Shown here: positions 8,219 through 17,056 of the stretch, piece by piece
How the letters are laid out: each line of letters opens with the position of its first letter
Numbering within the stretch: position 1 is the first letter of the stretch
NCBI RefSeq assembly: GCF_025231525.1
Contig: NZ_CP103057.1
Coordinates: forward strand, 1,443,001 to 1,507,000
Direction: 5' to 3'
Origin: Sphingomonas endolithica
GTDB taxonomy: Bacteria; Pseudomonadota; Alphaproteobacteria; Sphingomonadales; Sphingomonadaceae
DNA: 64,000 bases
Notes under the pieces: generated by a model
What the model was told of the DNA's origin: nothing
Database searches by the model: none
The model's input: the letters and a program-made list of their open reading frames with translations, nothing else
Position numbers and translations under genes: made by a program

Positions 8219-9289
8219 CTAGATCGCGCGGTACCACCAGACGCCCTCGCGGACGTCTTTGGCCGCCCTGCCCTCGATCTCCAGCCGGCGGAGATGTGCC
8301 AGTGCTTCGCCCGTTGCCATGCCGAGCATGTCGGGACCGATCGCACGGCGGAACAGGCGGCCGAACACGTCGACGGCGCGCTTGCCGTCGCCGAGGAAGG
8401 CTTGGAGTTCGTTCAGGCGCTCGCGATGTTCGCGGTCCATCGCGTCGAGGCGCGTGTGCAGGCCGGTGAACGGGTCGCCGTGCCCCGGCAGGACGAGCAG
8501 GTCGGCGGGAAGCATCTTCAGCCTGGCGATCGAGGCGAACCATTCGCCCAGCGGATCGGCGGTCGGTTCGGTGACGCCGAGCGAGACGTTGGGGCTGATC
8601 CGCGGCAGGACCTGATCGCCGGCGATCAGCACGCCGTCGCGTTCGTTGAGCAGGCAGGCATGTTCGGGACTATGGCCGGAGCCGACGACGATCCGCCATG
8701 CCGTGCCGCCGAGATCCAGCGTGTCGCCATGCTTGATCCGCGTGTAGCCAAGCGGCAGCGGCGCGACGATGCGGCGGAAGCCGGCCCAGCCGCGCGCGGC
8801 GGCATGCGCGATCTGCTCCTCGTTCCAGCCGGCGGCGATGCGGAAGGCGGTGACCTCCGGCGGGATCGTTTCGCGTGCATCGGCGATGAGCATCTGCGCG
8901 GTGAGCCATTCGCCGCGCGCCATGATCAAGGGCGCGGCGTGATGGTCGCACATCCAGCCGGCGAGGCCGATATGATCGGGGTGCATGTGCGTGCCGATCA
9001 TCTTGGTCACACGCACGCCGGCGAGCGGGCCGGCGAAGATGGCCTTCCAGGCGGCGCGCGCTTCGGGCGTGTTCATGCCGGTATCGACCAGGGCGACACC
9101 ATCGCCGCGGCCGTCGCGGTCGTCGATCAGCCAGCAATTGACGTGTTTGAGCGGGCCGGGAATGTGCAGGCGGGCCCAGCGGATTCCGGGGACGACTTGC
9201 GTGATGGTGCCGGGGGCGGGCTCGGCGGTGCCGAAGGGATAGGTCAGGCCCTTGTGGTGGGTTGGGGATGGGGGCTGGGGTGGTGACAT
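8219..9289 (-). CDS. MBL-fold metallo-hydrolase
   Basis: The 356-residue protein carries the metallo-beta-lactamase metal motif HMHPDH at 101-106, preceded by ALVDTGMN, with later ligands in SGHSPEH, AGDQV and PGHGDPF. A C-terminal winged-helix-like part follows, as in LACTB2-like or RNase-Z-like hydrolases of this type. It probably hydrolyses a thioester or similar ester using two zinc ions; the substrate is unknown. ATG 9289 is chosen because the family homology starts near TYPFG; the frame is open far upstream through the R1 palindrome. Confidence 0.9.
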   Translation of the reverse strand: MSPPQPPSPTHHKGLTYPFGTAEPAPGTITQVVPGIRWARLHIPGPLKHVNCWLIDDRDGRGDGVALVDTGMNTPEARAAWKAIFAGPLAGVRVTKMIGTHMHPDHIGLAGWMCDHHAAPLIMARGEWLTAQMLIADARETIPPEVTAFRIAAGWNEEQIAHAAARGWAGFRRIVAPLPLGYTRIKHGDTLDLGGTAWRIVVGSGHSPEHACLLNERDGVLIAGDQVLPRISPNVSLGVTEPTADPLGEWFASIARLKMLPADLLVLPGHGDPFTGLHTRLDAMDREHRERLNELQAFLGDGKRAVDVFGRLFRRAIGPDMLGMATGEALAHLRRLEIEGRAAKDVREGVWWYRAI

Positions 9290-9327
9290 AGGTTGCGAGT
9301 AGCAACGGATTGCCAATAGTGCCACCC

Positions 9328-9432
9328 GTTCCCCGGCGGAGGCCGGGGTCCAGTCGTGGAACAGAAGATTGCTGGCGTTACGCCGGTACCATCGACCTTT
9401 CCGACTGGGCCCCGGCCTTCGCCGGGGAACAA
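9328..9432. repeat. intergenic palindrome, type R1
   Basis: Arms GTTCCCCGGCGGAGGCCGG and CCGGCCTTCGCCGGGGAAC lie about 60 bases apart, between the GIY-YIG gene stop and the MBL gene start. Confidence 0.85.
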
Positions 9433-9453
9433 GTAGGGTATCGCAACTATCGG

Positions 9454-9744
9454 CTACAAGATCGTGTCGTACAGATCCGCCCATTCGGGGTTGAGCCCCT
9501 CGATCTCGCGGATCTTCCAGGCGCGGCGCCACTCCTTCATCTGGAGTTCGCGCTTGCGGGCTTCTTCGAGCGAGTCGTGCGCTTCGTACCAGACGAGCGT
9601 GTGGCAACGGTGCTGGCGGGTGAAGCCCGGGACGGCCTGGGTGCGGTGTTCCCAGACGCGCTTCGGCAGGTCGCTGGTCACCCCGATATAGATCGTGCCG
9701 TTGCGGGCACTTGCCAGGATGTAGACGAAGCCGTTCTTCTCCAC
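9454..9744 (-). CDS. GIY-YIG nuclease family protein
   Basis: A 96-residue single-domain GIY-YIG protein (UPF0213-like). FVYILAS and GTIYIGVT form the GIY-YIG core, followed by RVWEHR and a conserved Glu in the WYEAHDS region, then an ARKRELQMKEWRR helix. Such stand-alone proteins are predicted nucleases of unknown role. The start is GTG 9744, supported by GGAGG about 8 bases upstream. Half of an R1 palindrome sits immediately upstream. Confidence 0.9.
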   Translation of the reverse strand: MEKNGFVYILASARNGTIYIGVTSDLPKRVWEHRTQAVPGFTRQHRCHTLVWYEAHDSLEEARKRELQMKEWRRAWKIREIEGLNPEWADLYDTIL

Positions 9745-9760
9745 CGCCCGACCTCCGCTA

Positions 9761-9788
9761 CTGGGCCCCGGCCTTGGCCGGGGATCAG
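9761..9788. repeat. half copy of palindrome type R1
   Basis: A single arm, CTGGGCCCCGGCCTTGGCCG and following bases, is present without its partner. It can still fold as a short hairpin by itself. Confidence 0.7.
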
Positions 9789-9803
9789 TCTAGCGCGAGA
9801 CGC

Positions 9804-10487
9804 TCAGCTCTTGAACAAATTCTCCGCGGTGCGCTCGATCGGGGCCGCTTCGCCTTCACCGGCTTCTGCCGCTTCGGCATCCAGTGCCGCTTGCGCACGC
9901 TGGGCGCGCAGTTCGGTGATCAGGGCTTCGCGGTCGCCGTCGAGCTTGGTGTCGACCACCGGCTCGAGGCCCGCGGCCTTGCCCGCCTTGGCGACGGCGG
10001 CGTCGAGCTCGCGCTGGGTGGTGAGGCCCAAGGTTACCGGGTCCTTCGGCGTGATGTTGGCGATGTTCCAGTGGCTGCGGTCGCGGATCGCGGCGATCGT
10101 CGTGCGCGTGGTGCCGATAAGGTTGCCGATCGCGCCGTCGGTGATCTCGGGATGGTTGCGGATGATCCAGGCGATGCCGTCGGGCTTGTCCGAACGCTTG
10201 GACACCGGCGTGTAGCGCGGGCCCTTGGTGCGGCGGACCTGTTCGGGCCCCTTGATGATCTTCAGGCTGTAATCGGGATCGGCCTGGCCCTTGTCGATCT
10301 CCTCCTGCGTCAGCTCGTGCGCGCGGATCGGATCACGGCCGGTGAGCTTGGTCGCGGCGGTATCGTCGGCAATGGCCTGGATCTCCAGGATGTGCAGGCC
10401 GCAGAACTCGGCGATCTGCTCGAACGAGAGCGCGGTGTTGTCGACCAACCAGGCGGCGGTGGCATGGGGCATGAGCGGCTGGGCCAC
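9804..10487 (-). CDS. trcR: DUF1013 protein, TrcR-type cell-cycle transcriptional regulator
   Basis: A 227-residue protein of the DUF1013 family, conserved in alphaproteobacteria and named TrcR in current annotations. It has MPHATAAWLVDNTALSFEQI, then a helix-turn-helix-like stretch (ITDGAIGNLIGTTRTTIAAI at about 113-132) and an acidic Ala/Glu-rich tail from about 200. It is thought to act as a transcriptional regulator linked to the cell cycle; that is family knowledge, not visible here. The start is GTG 10487 with GAGGAG 6 bases upstream. Confidence 0.85.
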   Translation of the reverse strand: MAQPLMPHATAAWLVDNTALSFEQIAEFCGLHILEIQAIADDTAATKLTGRDPIRAHELTQEEIDKGQADPDYSLKIIKGPEQVRRTKGPRYTPVSKRSDKPDGIAWIIRNHPEITDGAIGNLIGTTRTTIAAIRDRSHWNIANITPKDPVTLGLTTQRELDAAVAKAGKAAGLEPVVDTKLDGDREALITELRAQRAQAALDAEAAEAGEGEAAPIERTAENLFKS

Positions 10488-10499
10488 GGTGAACTCCTC

Positions 10500-10534
10500 A
10501 GAAACAGAAAGGGCCGCCCCTTTCGGAGCGGCCG
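10500..10534 (-). terminator. rho-independent terminator after glycosyltransferase gene
   Basis: Read on the minus strand, GGCCGCTCC-GAAA-GGGGCGGCC (one mismatch, 10533-10512) forms a hairpin with a GAAA loop, followed by a T-rich run CTTTCTGTTTC. It lies between the glycosyltransferase stop and the trcR start, so it should end the LpxH-like/GT transcript and let trcR use its own promoter or read-through. Confidence 0.7.
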
Positions 10535-10606
10535 CGTGATGGTGAACGATCTAGCCCTTCTGGCGATGAGTGGCAAGCGGTGGGTCGGGTTGGCGTCAGA
10601 CTGGGG

Positions 10607-11629
10607 TCAGGCCGCCAGCATCGCCGCATCGAACGGGACCAGCGCGCTGACGAACTGGTGGGCGCTGGCCTCCCAGGTGAAGCCGGCGGCGTAGGCGGCG
10701 CAGGCCTGGCGATCGCGGGTCAGCGCGGCGGCGATGGCGTGGTCGAGGACGTCGTGCATCGCGCCGACCTGCTCGGTCAGCACGTCGATCGGGCCGGTGA
10801 CTGGGTAGGCCGCGACCGGCGTGCCACAGGCCAGCGCCTCGATCATCACCAGCCCGAACGTATCGGTGCGGCTGGGGAAGACGAACACGTCGGCAGCGGC
10901 ATAGGCGCCAGCGAGATCGGCGCCGAACAATGGCCCGAGGAAGATCGCCTGCGGATATTGCGTCTCCAGCGCGGCGCGCGCCGGACCTTCGCCGACGATC
11001 ACCTTGGTGCCGGGGTGCGAGGATCCCAGGAACGCCTCGATATTCTTCTCCACCGCGACACGCCCGACATAGAGCTGGACTGGGCCAGGCAGGCCGGCAA
11101 GCCGTGGATGGCGCGGTACCGCGGGCGAAAAGATCGCCAGGTCGACGCCCCTGCCCCAATGGCGCACCCGGTGCAGGCCGTGCCGCTCGAGCGTCGCCGC
11201 GATCGATGGGGTGGAGGCGAGGATCGCTTGCGCGGGGGCGTGGAACCAGCGGATGTAGCGCCAGATCCATTCCGGGTTCACGCCGGTGCGCGCGGCGACA
11301 TAATCGGGGAATTGCGTGTGATAGGCGGTGGTGAACGGAAAGGCGCGCGCCAGGCACCAGCGGCGCGCGGCGATGCACACCGGGCCCTCGGTCGCCAGAT
11401 GCACCGCCTGCGGCCCGAACGCCTGCAGCATCCGCCCGACCGCCGCGGTGCGCGCAAAGGCCAGCCGGATCTCGGGGTAGGTCGGGCACGGCACGGAGCG
11501 GAACAGATCGGGCGAGATGATCAGCACCTCGTGACCCTGCCGCCGCAACTCGGCGCTGACCGCCTGCAGGGTGCGCACCACGCCGTTGACCTGCGGGCTC
11601 CAGGCATCGGTGACGATGGCGATGCGCAA
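10607..11629 (-). CDS. glycosyltransferase family 4/1 (GT-B fold)
   Basis: A 340-residue GT-B transferase. The N domain starts with MRIAIVTDAWSPQVNGVV and has HLATEGP and TAYHTQFPDY. The C domain has LYVGRVAVEKN, the donor-site SRTDTFGLVMIEALACGTPV (EX7E-type) and ITGPIDVL-like end. It resembles the SQD2/PimB-like group that adds a sugar to a lipid acceptor. The start appears to be TTG 11629, five bases after the stop of the upstream phosphatase gene, so it is probably translationally coupled. The pairing suggests glycolipid synthesis at the inner membrane (inference). Confidence 0.9.
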   Translation of the reverse strand: MRIAIVTDAWSPQVNGVVRTLQAVSAELRRQGHEVLIISPDLFRSVPCPTYPEIRLAFARTAAVGRMLQAFGPQAVHLATEGPVCIAARRWCLARAFPFTTAYHTQFPDYVAARTGVNPEWIWRYIRWFHAPAQAILASTPSIAATLERHGLHRVRHWGRGVDLAIFSPAVPRHPRLAGLPGPVQLYVGRVAVEKNIEAFLGSSHPGTKVIVGEGPARAALETQYPQAIFLGPLFGADLAGAYAAADVFVFPSRTDTFGLVMIEALACGTPVAAYPVTGPIDVLTEQVGAMHDVLDHAIAAALTRDRQACAAYAAGFTWEASAHQFVSALVPFDAAMLAA

Positions 11630-11633
11630 CGGC

Positions 11634-12512
11634 TCAGGCCGCCATCATCGCCGCGGGCTGATCGACGGCGGGACGCGCGGCGATCTCGTCGGCCCAGTGC
11701 AGCAATTCCATGCGGCCATCGGCATGTTCGACCAAGGCGGTGCAGCTTTCCACCCAATCGCCGTCGTTGAAATATTCGACGCCGGCAATGTCGCGGAATT
11801 CGGCGGTGTGGATATGGCCGCAGACGACGCCATCGGCGCCGCGATGCCCGGCGGCCTGCGCCACGACTTCCTCGTAATTGGAGATGAACTCGACCGACTT
11901 CTTGACCTTGGCCTTGGCGTGCTTGGACAGCGACCAATAGGGCATGTCGAAGAAGCGGCGATACGCATTGAGGCCACGGTTGAGCGCCATCAGCAGATTG
12001 TACGCCGCATCGCCGACATGCGCCAGCCAGCGGTGCGCCAGCGTGATGGCATCGAATTCGTCGCCGTGCAGCACGAGCAGGCGGCGGCCGTCGGCGGTAT
12101 CGTGCAGCGCCTGGCGGCGGATCTCGACGCCGCCGAAATCGAGCCCGCAGAACTGGCGGAACACTTCGTCGTGATTGCCCGGGATATAGACGACCCGGGT
12201 GCCGCGCTTGGCGCGCTTGAGCAGGCGCCAGACGACGTCGTTGTGCGCGGCGGGCCAGTAGAATTTCTTCTTCAGCCGCCAGCCGTCGATGATGTCGCCG
12301 ACCAGATACAGTGTCTCGCTGTCGACATGGTCGAGAAAGTCGATCAGCATCTCGGCATTGCAGCCGCGTGTGCCAAGATGCACGTCCGAAATCCAGATCG
12401 TGCGGAACTGTTGCCGCCCGGCGATGTTACGCTCCGGAATCACCGGCTGCGATGATGCGAAATCGCTGAAGTCGATCAGGTTGCTGCCGCTTAGCGAGGT
12501 GACGACGTCCAT
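11634..12512 (-). CDS. LpxH-like metallophosphoesterase (UDP-2,3-diacylglucosamine diphosphatase family)
   Basis: About 292 residues with calcineurin-like phosphoesterase motifs: SDVHLGT, GDIIDGW, GNHDE, LHGDEFD and GHIHTAEF. These place it in the UDP-2,3-diacylglucosamine diphosphatase-like family. The true LpxH makes lipid X in lipid A synthesis, but longer relatives like this one often sit with a glycosyltransferase and may act on another lipid-linked diphosphate. ATG 12512 is used; a GTG at 12548 in the same frame is an alternative, and neither has a strong ribosome site. Confidence 0.87.
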   Translation of the reverse strand: MDVVTSLSGSNLIDFSDFASSQPVIPERNIAGRQQFRTIWISDVHLGTRGCNAEMLIDFLDHVDSETLYLVGDIIDGWRLKKKFYWPAAHNDVVWRLLKRAKRGTRVVYIPGNHDEVFRQFCGLDFGGVEIRRQALHDTADGRRLLVLHGDEFDAITLAHRWLAHVGDAAYNLLMALNRGLNAYRRFFDMPYWSLSKHAKAKVKKSVEFISNYEEVVAQAAGHRGADGVVCGHIHTAEFRDIAGVEYFNDGDWVESCTALVEHADGRMELLHWADEIAARPAVDQPAAMMAA

Positions 12513-12633
12513 GCCGATTGTCCCGTTCGGTTGCCCTACCGGGATCACCCTATGACGGAAGATTGTTACAGGACGAGTCGCGCTGCATCAAAGAAGCGGT
12601 GAAAGTGGTTTCGGGCGCCGGCAGCTAGTGTCC

Positions 12634-12727
12634 GTCATTCCCGCCCAGGCGGGAATACATACTGGCTGGCGCTTCGTTCTTACAGGTGAGTGTCGAGATT
12701 ATGGATCCCCGCCTTCGCGGGGATGAC
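12634..12727. repeat. intergenic palindrome, type R3
   Basis: The element begins GTCATTCCCGCCCAGGCGGG and ends with a CCCGCCTTCGCGGGGATGAC-like arm, each of which is itself a small hairpin. A second copy is at 23326-23419 and a diverged one at 24701-24782. Confidence 0.8.
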
Positions 12728-12750
12728 GGCGGTGTGCGAATAGGGCGTGG

Positions 12751-13755
12751 TCACTCCTCCATTACCAGCACGATCTTGCCGACATGGCTGCCGGCTTCCA
12801 TGCGCTCGTGCGCTTGGGCTGCCTGGTCCAGCGGGAAGGTGCGGTCGATGACCGGGTGGAGGCGGCCGGCCTCGACGTGCGGCCAGACGGTGCGAGCGAG
12901 TTCGTCGGCGACCAGGCTCTTGAACGCGGTGTCGCGCGGGCGGAGCGTGGAGCCGGTGAGCGTCAGGCGGCGGCGCATGATGTCGAAGATCGGGATCGTC
13001 GCGGTCATGCCGCCCTGCACCGCGATCGAGACGTGGCGGCCATCCTCCGCCAGGCATTGCAGGTTGCGCGGCAGGTAATCGCCGCCGACCATGTCGAGCA
13101 CGACCTGCACGCCCCTACCCTCGGTGATCGTCTTCACCCGCGCGACGAAATCCTCGTCGTTATAGTTGATCGCGTGGTCGGCGCCGAGCGCGACCGCGGC
13201 GGTGCATTTGTCGGCGCTGCCGGCGGTGACGATGATCGTCAGGCCGAACAGATTGGCGAGCGCGATCGCCATGGTGCCGATGCCGCTGGTGCCGCCATGG
13301 ACCAACACCGTGTCGCCCTCGCCGGCATAGCCGCGCTCGAACAGGTTGGTCCACACGGTGAACAACGTCTCGGGGATCGCCGCTGCCTCGACCATGCTGA
13401 GCGTCTCGGGCACCGGCAGGCACTGGCCGTACGCCACCGCGACATAATCGGCATAGCCGCCGCCGGCGAGCAGCGCGCAGACCGGCTGGCCGATCATCTC
13501 GCGCGGCACATCGTCACCGACCGCGACGATCTCGCCCGAGACTTCGAGACCGGGAATGGAGGGCGCGCCGGGCGGCGGGGCGTAGCCGCCCTTGCGCTGC
13601 AGCACGTCCGGGCGGTTGACGCCAGCCGCGGCGACGCGGATCAGCACCTCGTCGGCACGCGGCACGGGCACCGGCCGCTCGACCACTTGCAGCACGTCCG
13701 CGCCGCCGGGCGCGTCCGGGTCGATCGCCCGCATCACGGTTGGTATCTCGCTCAT
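12751..13755 (-). CDS. NAD(P)H quinone oxidoreductase, PIG3/zeta-crystallin type
   Basis: A 334-residue medium-chain reductase without the zinc ligands of alcohol dehydrogenases. It has the GroES-like N domain (AAGVNRPDVLQRKG, PGLEVSGEIVAVG) and a Rossmann domain with VHGGTSGIGTMAI and NYNDEDF. This matches the PIG3/TP53I3 subgroup that reduces quinones with NADPH. ATG 13755 is preceded by a short divergent region shared with the DUF1192 gene. Confidence 0.93.
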   Translation of the reverse strand: MSEIPTVMRAIDPDAPGGADVLQVVERPVPVPRADEVLIRVAAAGVNRPDVLQRKGGYAPPPGAPSIPGLEVSGEIVAVGDDVPREMIGQPVCALLAGGGYADYVAVAYGQCLPVPETLSMVEAAAIPETLFTVWTNLFERGYAGEGDTVLVHGGTSGIGTMAIALANLFGLTIIVTAGSADKCTAAVALGADHAINYNDEDFVARVKTITEGRGVQVVLDMVGGDYLPRNLQCLAEDGRHVSIAVQGGMTATIPIFDIMRRRLTLTGSTLRPRDTAFKSLVADELARTVWPHVEAGRLHPVIDRTFPLDQAAQAHERMEAGSHVGKIVLVMEE

Positions 13756-13841
13756 CGTGTCGGCAGCCCCTGTTCGCCGCTTTCACGTCGGCGCGGCGCT
13801 TCTTATTGACATCGCCTCCCGCAGGGTCAACTTTCTTCCCC

Positions 13842-14039
13842 ATGGACCTGGACGAGATTTTCGCCGGAAAACCGGGCGACCCGCTGACCGCGCTGATGCG
13901 GCAGGATCTCGACGCCTTGTCGGTAGACGAACTCGACGCGCGGATCGCTGCGCTGGAGGCGGAGATCGAGCGGACGCGCGGCAAACGGGCACGCGCCGTC
14001 GATCACCGCGCCAGTGCCGACGAGTTATTCAGGCGATGA
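13842..14039 (+). CDS. DUF1192 protein
   Basis: A 65-residue protein: MDLDEIFAGKPGDPLTALM, then LSVDELDARIAALEAEIER, a short amphipathic helix typical of DUF1192, and a basic C terminus. The family is common in alphaproteobacteria and has no known function. ATG 13842 matches the family start. A clear terminator follows at 14048-14081, so it is transcribed separately from clpA. Confidence 0.85.
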   Translation: MDLDEIFAGKPGDPLTALMRQDLDALSVDELDARIAALEAEIERTRGKRARAVDHRASADELFRR

Positions 14040-14047
14040 ATGCCGCC

Positions 14048-14081
14048 GCGCCGACCAGCAGTAAATGTCGGCGCGTTTTTC
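14048..14081 (+). terminator. rho-independent terminator after DUF1192 gene
   Basis: Perfect 8-base stem GCGCCGAC (14048-14055) / GTCGGCGC (14067-14074), an 11-base loop, then GTTTTTC. Confidence 0.88.
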
Positions 14082-14124
14082 AAGTGCTTGATGCGGGTCC
14101 CCCGCCTTCCAACATAGAGGATCA

Positions 14125-14155
14125 GGGCCGCTTGGTGTTCGCGGCCCGCTAGGAG
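14125..14155 (+). promoter_or_regulatory. leader hairpin next to clpA ribosome binding site
   Basis: Perfect 7-base stem GGGCCGC (14125-14131) / GCGGCCC (14141-14147) ends four bases before the AGGAG at 14151-14155 that serves clpA ATG 14164. It has no T tract directly after it, so a role in clpA mRNA stability or translation is as likely as termination. Confidence 0.5.
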
Positions 14156-14163
14156 TTTTTCTG

Positions 14164-16479
14164 ATGCCATCTTTTGCCTCAGCGCTGGAAACCACTCTCC
14201 ACAAGGCGCTAGAAGCCGCATCCTCGCGGCGCCATGAATATGCCACGCTGGAGCATCTGCTGCTCGCGTTGATCGACGACGAGCATGCATCGAAGGTGAT
14301 GCTGTCGTGCAACGTCGAACTGGACGAGTTGAAGGCCACCGTCGCGCATTATCTCGATACCGAACTCGAAGCATTGAAGGTCGATGCGGCGACCGACCCC
14401 TCGCCCACCTCGGGTTTCCAACGCGTCGTGCAGCGCGCCATCCTGCATGTGCAATCCTCCGGCCGCGACGAAGTGACCGGCGCCAACGTGCTCGTCGCGT
14501 TGTTCAGCGAGCGCGAGAGCTATGCCGTGTATTTCCTGCAGCAGCAGGACATGAGCCGGCTGGATGCGGTGAGCTTCATCAGCCACGGCGTCGGCAAGGG
14601 CGGGCAACCGACCGAAGCCGCCACCCCCAAGGGTGCGGAAGAAGACAAGCCGGCCAAGCCCGGCGAGAAGGGCAAGAGCGAGTCCGCGCTCAAGCAATTC
14701 TGCGTCGATCTCAATGAGAAGGCCAAGAACGGCAAGGTCGACCCGCTGATCGGGCGTGGCCCCGAGGTCGATCGCACGGTGCAGATCCTGTGCCGTCGCT
14801 CGAAGAACAACCCGCTGTATGTCGGTGATCCGGGCGTCGGCAAGACGGCGATCGCCGAGGGTCTGGCGCGCAAGATCGTCGAAGGCGACGTGCCGGAAGT
14901 GCTGCTGCCGGCAGTGATCTACTCGCTTGATATGGGCGCGCTGCTCGCCGGTACGCGGTACCGCGGCGATTTCGAGGAGCGGTTGAAGGCAGTCGTGACC
15001 GAGCTCGAGAAGATGCCCGATGCGATCCTGTTCATCGACGAGATCCACACCGTGATCGGCGCTGGCGCGACCAGCGGCGGCGCGATGGATGCGTCGAACC
15101 TGTTGAAGCCAGCTTTGTCGGGCGGCACGATCCGCTGCATCGGATCGACGACGTACAAGGAATTCCGCAACCACTTCGAGAAGGACCGCGCATTGCTGCG
15201 GCGCTTCCAGAAGATCGACGTCAACGAGCCGACGATCGAGGACACGATCAAGATCCTGACCGGCCTGCGCACGGCGTTCGAGGACCATCACAAGGTCAAG
15301 TACACGCCCGACGCGATCAAGGCGGCGGTCGAGCTGTCGTCGCGCTACATCAACGACCGCAAGCTGCCGGACAAGGCGATCGACGTGATCGACGAGGTCG
15401 GGGCGATGCAGATGCTGGTGCCGCTCAACAAGCGCAAGCGCACGATCACGACGCGTGAGATCGAACAGGTCATCGCTACGATGGCGCGCATCCCGCCGAA
15501 GTCGGTCTCGACCGACGACACCAAGGCGCTGGAATCGCTCGAAACGGATCTCAAGCGTGTCGTGTTCGGGCAGAATGCGGCGATCGAAAAGCTCGCCTCG
15601 GCGATCAAGCTCAGCCGGGCCGGCCTGCGCGATCCGGAAAAGCCGATCGGCAACTATCTGTTCACCGGGCCGACCGGAGTCGGCAAGACCGAAGTCGCCA
15701 AGCAGCTTGCCACGATCATGGGCATCCCGCTGCAGCGCTTCGACATGTCTGAATATATGGAGCGTCATTCGGTATCGCGTCTGATCGGTGCGCCCCCGGG
15801 CTATGTCGGGTTCGATCAGGGCGGCCTGCTCACCGACGCGATCGACCAGCAGCCGCATTCGGTGCTGTTGCTCGACGAGATCGAGAAGGCGCATCCCGAT
15901 CTGTTCAACATCCTGTTGCAGGTGATGGATAACGGGCGCCTGACCGACCAGCACGGCAAGACGGTCGATTTCCGCAACGTCATCCTGATCATGACGACCA
16001 ATGCGGGTGCCAGCGACATGGCACGCGAGACGTTGGGCTTCGGTCAGCTCACCCGCGAGGGCGAGGACGAGCAGGCGGTGCAGAAGATGTTCACGCCGGA
16101 ATTCCGCAACCGGCTAGATGCGATCGTGCCGTTCGGGTATCTGCCGACGGAAGTGGTGGCCCGGGTGGTCGAGAAGTTCATCCTGCAGCTCGAACTGCAG
16201 CTGGCCGACCGCAACGTGCACATCAACCTGGACGAGGAATCCAAGGCGTGGCTGACCACCAAGGGCTATGACAAGCTGTACGGTGCGCGTCCGATGGGCC
16301 GCCTGATCCAGGAGAAGATCAAGCAGCCGCTGGCCGAGGAACTGCTGTTCGGCAAGCTGGTCCATGGCGGCGAGGTGACGGTGAAGATGAAGGACGGCGG
16401 GCTGGCGTTCGAGATCACCGCCGCTCCGCCCAAGAAGCCGCGCAAGAAGGGCAAGGCGGAGGCCGTCGAGGTGGAGTGA
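14164..16479 (+). CDS. clpA: ATP-dependent Clp protease ATP-binding subunit ClpA
   Basis: A 771-residue Hsp100 unfoldase. The N domain (about 1-140) is the ClpA type. AAA1 has Walker A GDPGVGKT at 221-228 and LFIDEIH; AAA2 has GPTGVGKT at 502-509 and [12 protein letters not shown]. It feeds substrates to ClpP in the cytoplasm. An AGGAG 8 bases upstream supports ATG 14164. The tail is Lys-rich ([10 protein letters not shown]). In many alphaproteobacteria clpS lies directly upstream; here there is no clpS-like frame between DUF1192 and clpA. Confidence 0.97.
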   Translation: MPSFASALETTLHKALEAASSRRHEYATLEHLLLALIDDEHASKVMLSCNVELDELKATVAHYLDTELEALKVDAATDPSPTSGFQRVVQRAILHVQSSGRDEVTGANVLVALFSERESYAVYFLQQQDMSRLDAVSFISHGVGKGGQPTEAATPKGAEEDKPAKPGEKGKSESALKQFCVDLNEKAKNGKVDPLIGRGPEVDRTVQILCRRSKNNPLYVGDPGVGKTAIAEGLARKIVEGDVPEVLLPAVIYSLDMGALLAGTRYRGDFEERLKAVVTELEKMPDAILFIDEIHTVIGAGATSGGAMDASNLLKPALSGGTIRCIGSTTYKEFRNHFEKDRALLRRFQKIDVNEPTIEDTIKILTGLRTAFEDHHKVKYTPDAIKAAVELSSRYINDRKLPDKAIDVIDEVGAMQMLVPLNKRKRTITTREIEQVIATMARIPPKSVSTDDTKALESLETDLKRVVFGQNAAIEKLASAIKLSRAGLRDPEKPIGNYLFTGPTGVGKTEVAKQLATIMGIPLQRFDMSEYMERHSVSRLIGAPPGYVGFDQGGLLTDAIDQQPHSVLLLDEIEKAHPDLFNILLQVMDNGRLTDQHGKTVDFRNVILIMTTNAGASDMARETLGFGQLTREGEDEQAVQKMFTPEFRNRLDAIVPFGYLPTEVVARVVEKFILQLELQLADRNVHINLDEESKAWLTTKGYDKLYGARPMGRLIQEKIKQPLAEELLFGKLVHGGEVTVKMKDGGLAFEITAAPPKKPRKKGKAEAVEVE

Positions 16480-16504
16480 GCGCTACGCGATTGTGGTGAA
16501 GAGG

Positions 16505-16541
16505 AGGCGCTGTTCCGATTGGGACGGCGCCTTTTCTTTTT
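16505..16541 (+). terminator. rho-independent terminator after clpA
   Basis: Stem AGGCGC (16505-16510) / GCGCCT (16527-16532), with additional loop pairing (GTTCC/GGGAC), followed by TTTCTTTTT. Confidence 0.88.
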
Positions 16542-16580
16542 GGGCGCTGACGAAGTCGATCTGCCTTGGGTCATATGCTT

Positions 16581-16658
16581 GTTCCCCCGCGAATGCGGGG
16601 GTCCAGGGCCACAAGCGACAGCACCTGGGGCCCTGGGCTCCCGCTTTCGCGGGAGAAC
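16581..16658. repeat. intergenic palindrome, diverged type R1
   Basis: Arms GTTCCCCCGCGAATGCGGGG and CCCGCTTTCGCGGGAGAAC enclose a short centre (CCAGGGCC...GGGCCCTGG also pairs). Confidence 0.75.
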
Positions 16659-16750
16659 TTAGGTATGTGCTGGAGCGGCATGATCAACGGCGCGTTCTGG
16701 GGTGAAGGCCAGTGGCTGTTGCTGTAAATTGATCCTGACCCACTCCCATC

Positions 16751-16820
16751 CGTTCGTGTCGAGCGTAGTCGAGACACCTGCGCTTGGGATCGGTGTCTCG
16801 ACTGCGCTCGACACGAACGG
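16751..16820. repeat. intergenic palindrome, type R4
   Basis: Arms CGTTCGTGTCGAGCGTAGTC and GACTGCGCTCGACACGAACG pair with few mismatches around a 25-base centre. A second copy lies at 41181-41251. Confidence 0.8.
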
Positions 16821-16880
16821 GGGAGAGGTCAGCGCACTGGCTGTTGCGAAGGTTGGTGCCCGTTGCGACGACCTGTCCGC

Positions 16881-16908
16881 CTGGGCCCCGGCCTGCGCCG
16901 GGGAACAG
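16881..16908. repeat. half copy of palindrome type R1
   Basis: A single arm, CTGGGCCCCGGCCTGCGCCG followed by GGGAACAG, without a partner. Confidence 0.7.
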
Positions 16909-17056
16909 GGAACGCGGGGAATGGGCACGCGCTCAGAGCGAGCCAGTGGACGGACCCCGCGCCTTGAAATCGACCCGCCATAACGTTGCGGGTCCAAATT
17001 CGATCCATAATGACTTCGTTTACGCAAAATTTCGAGGTTGGCTCCTACAGCGAGCC

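Larger units (their letters stand above)
16480..17056. other. intergenic region between clpA and diguanylate cyclase gene
   Basis: No gene is seen in 577 bases. The region holds the clpA terminator (16505-16541), a full R1-like palindrome (16581-16658), an R4 palindrome (16751-16820) and an R1 half copy (16881-16908). The last 150 bases, with AT-richer sequence near 16980-17035, are the likely promoter region of the downstream gene. Confidence 0.6.

Noticed and set aside
14209..15954. Long open frame antisense to clpA
   Set aside because: Low-complexity His/Arg/Asp-rich translation typical of the reverse complement of a GC-rich gene; no ribosome site.
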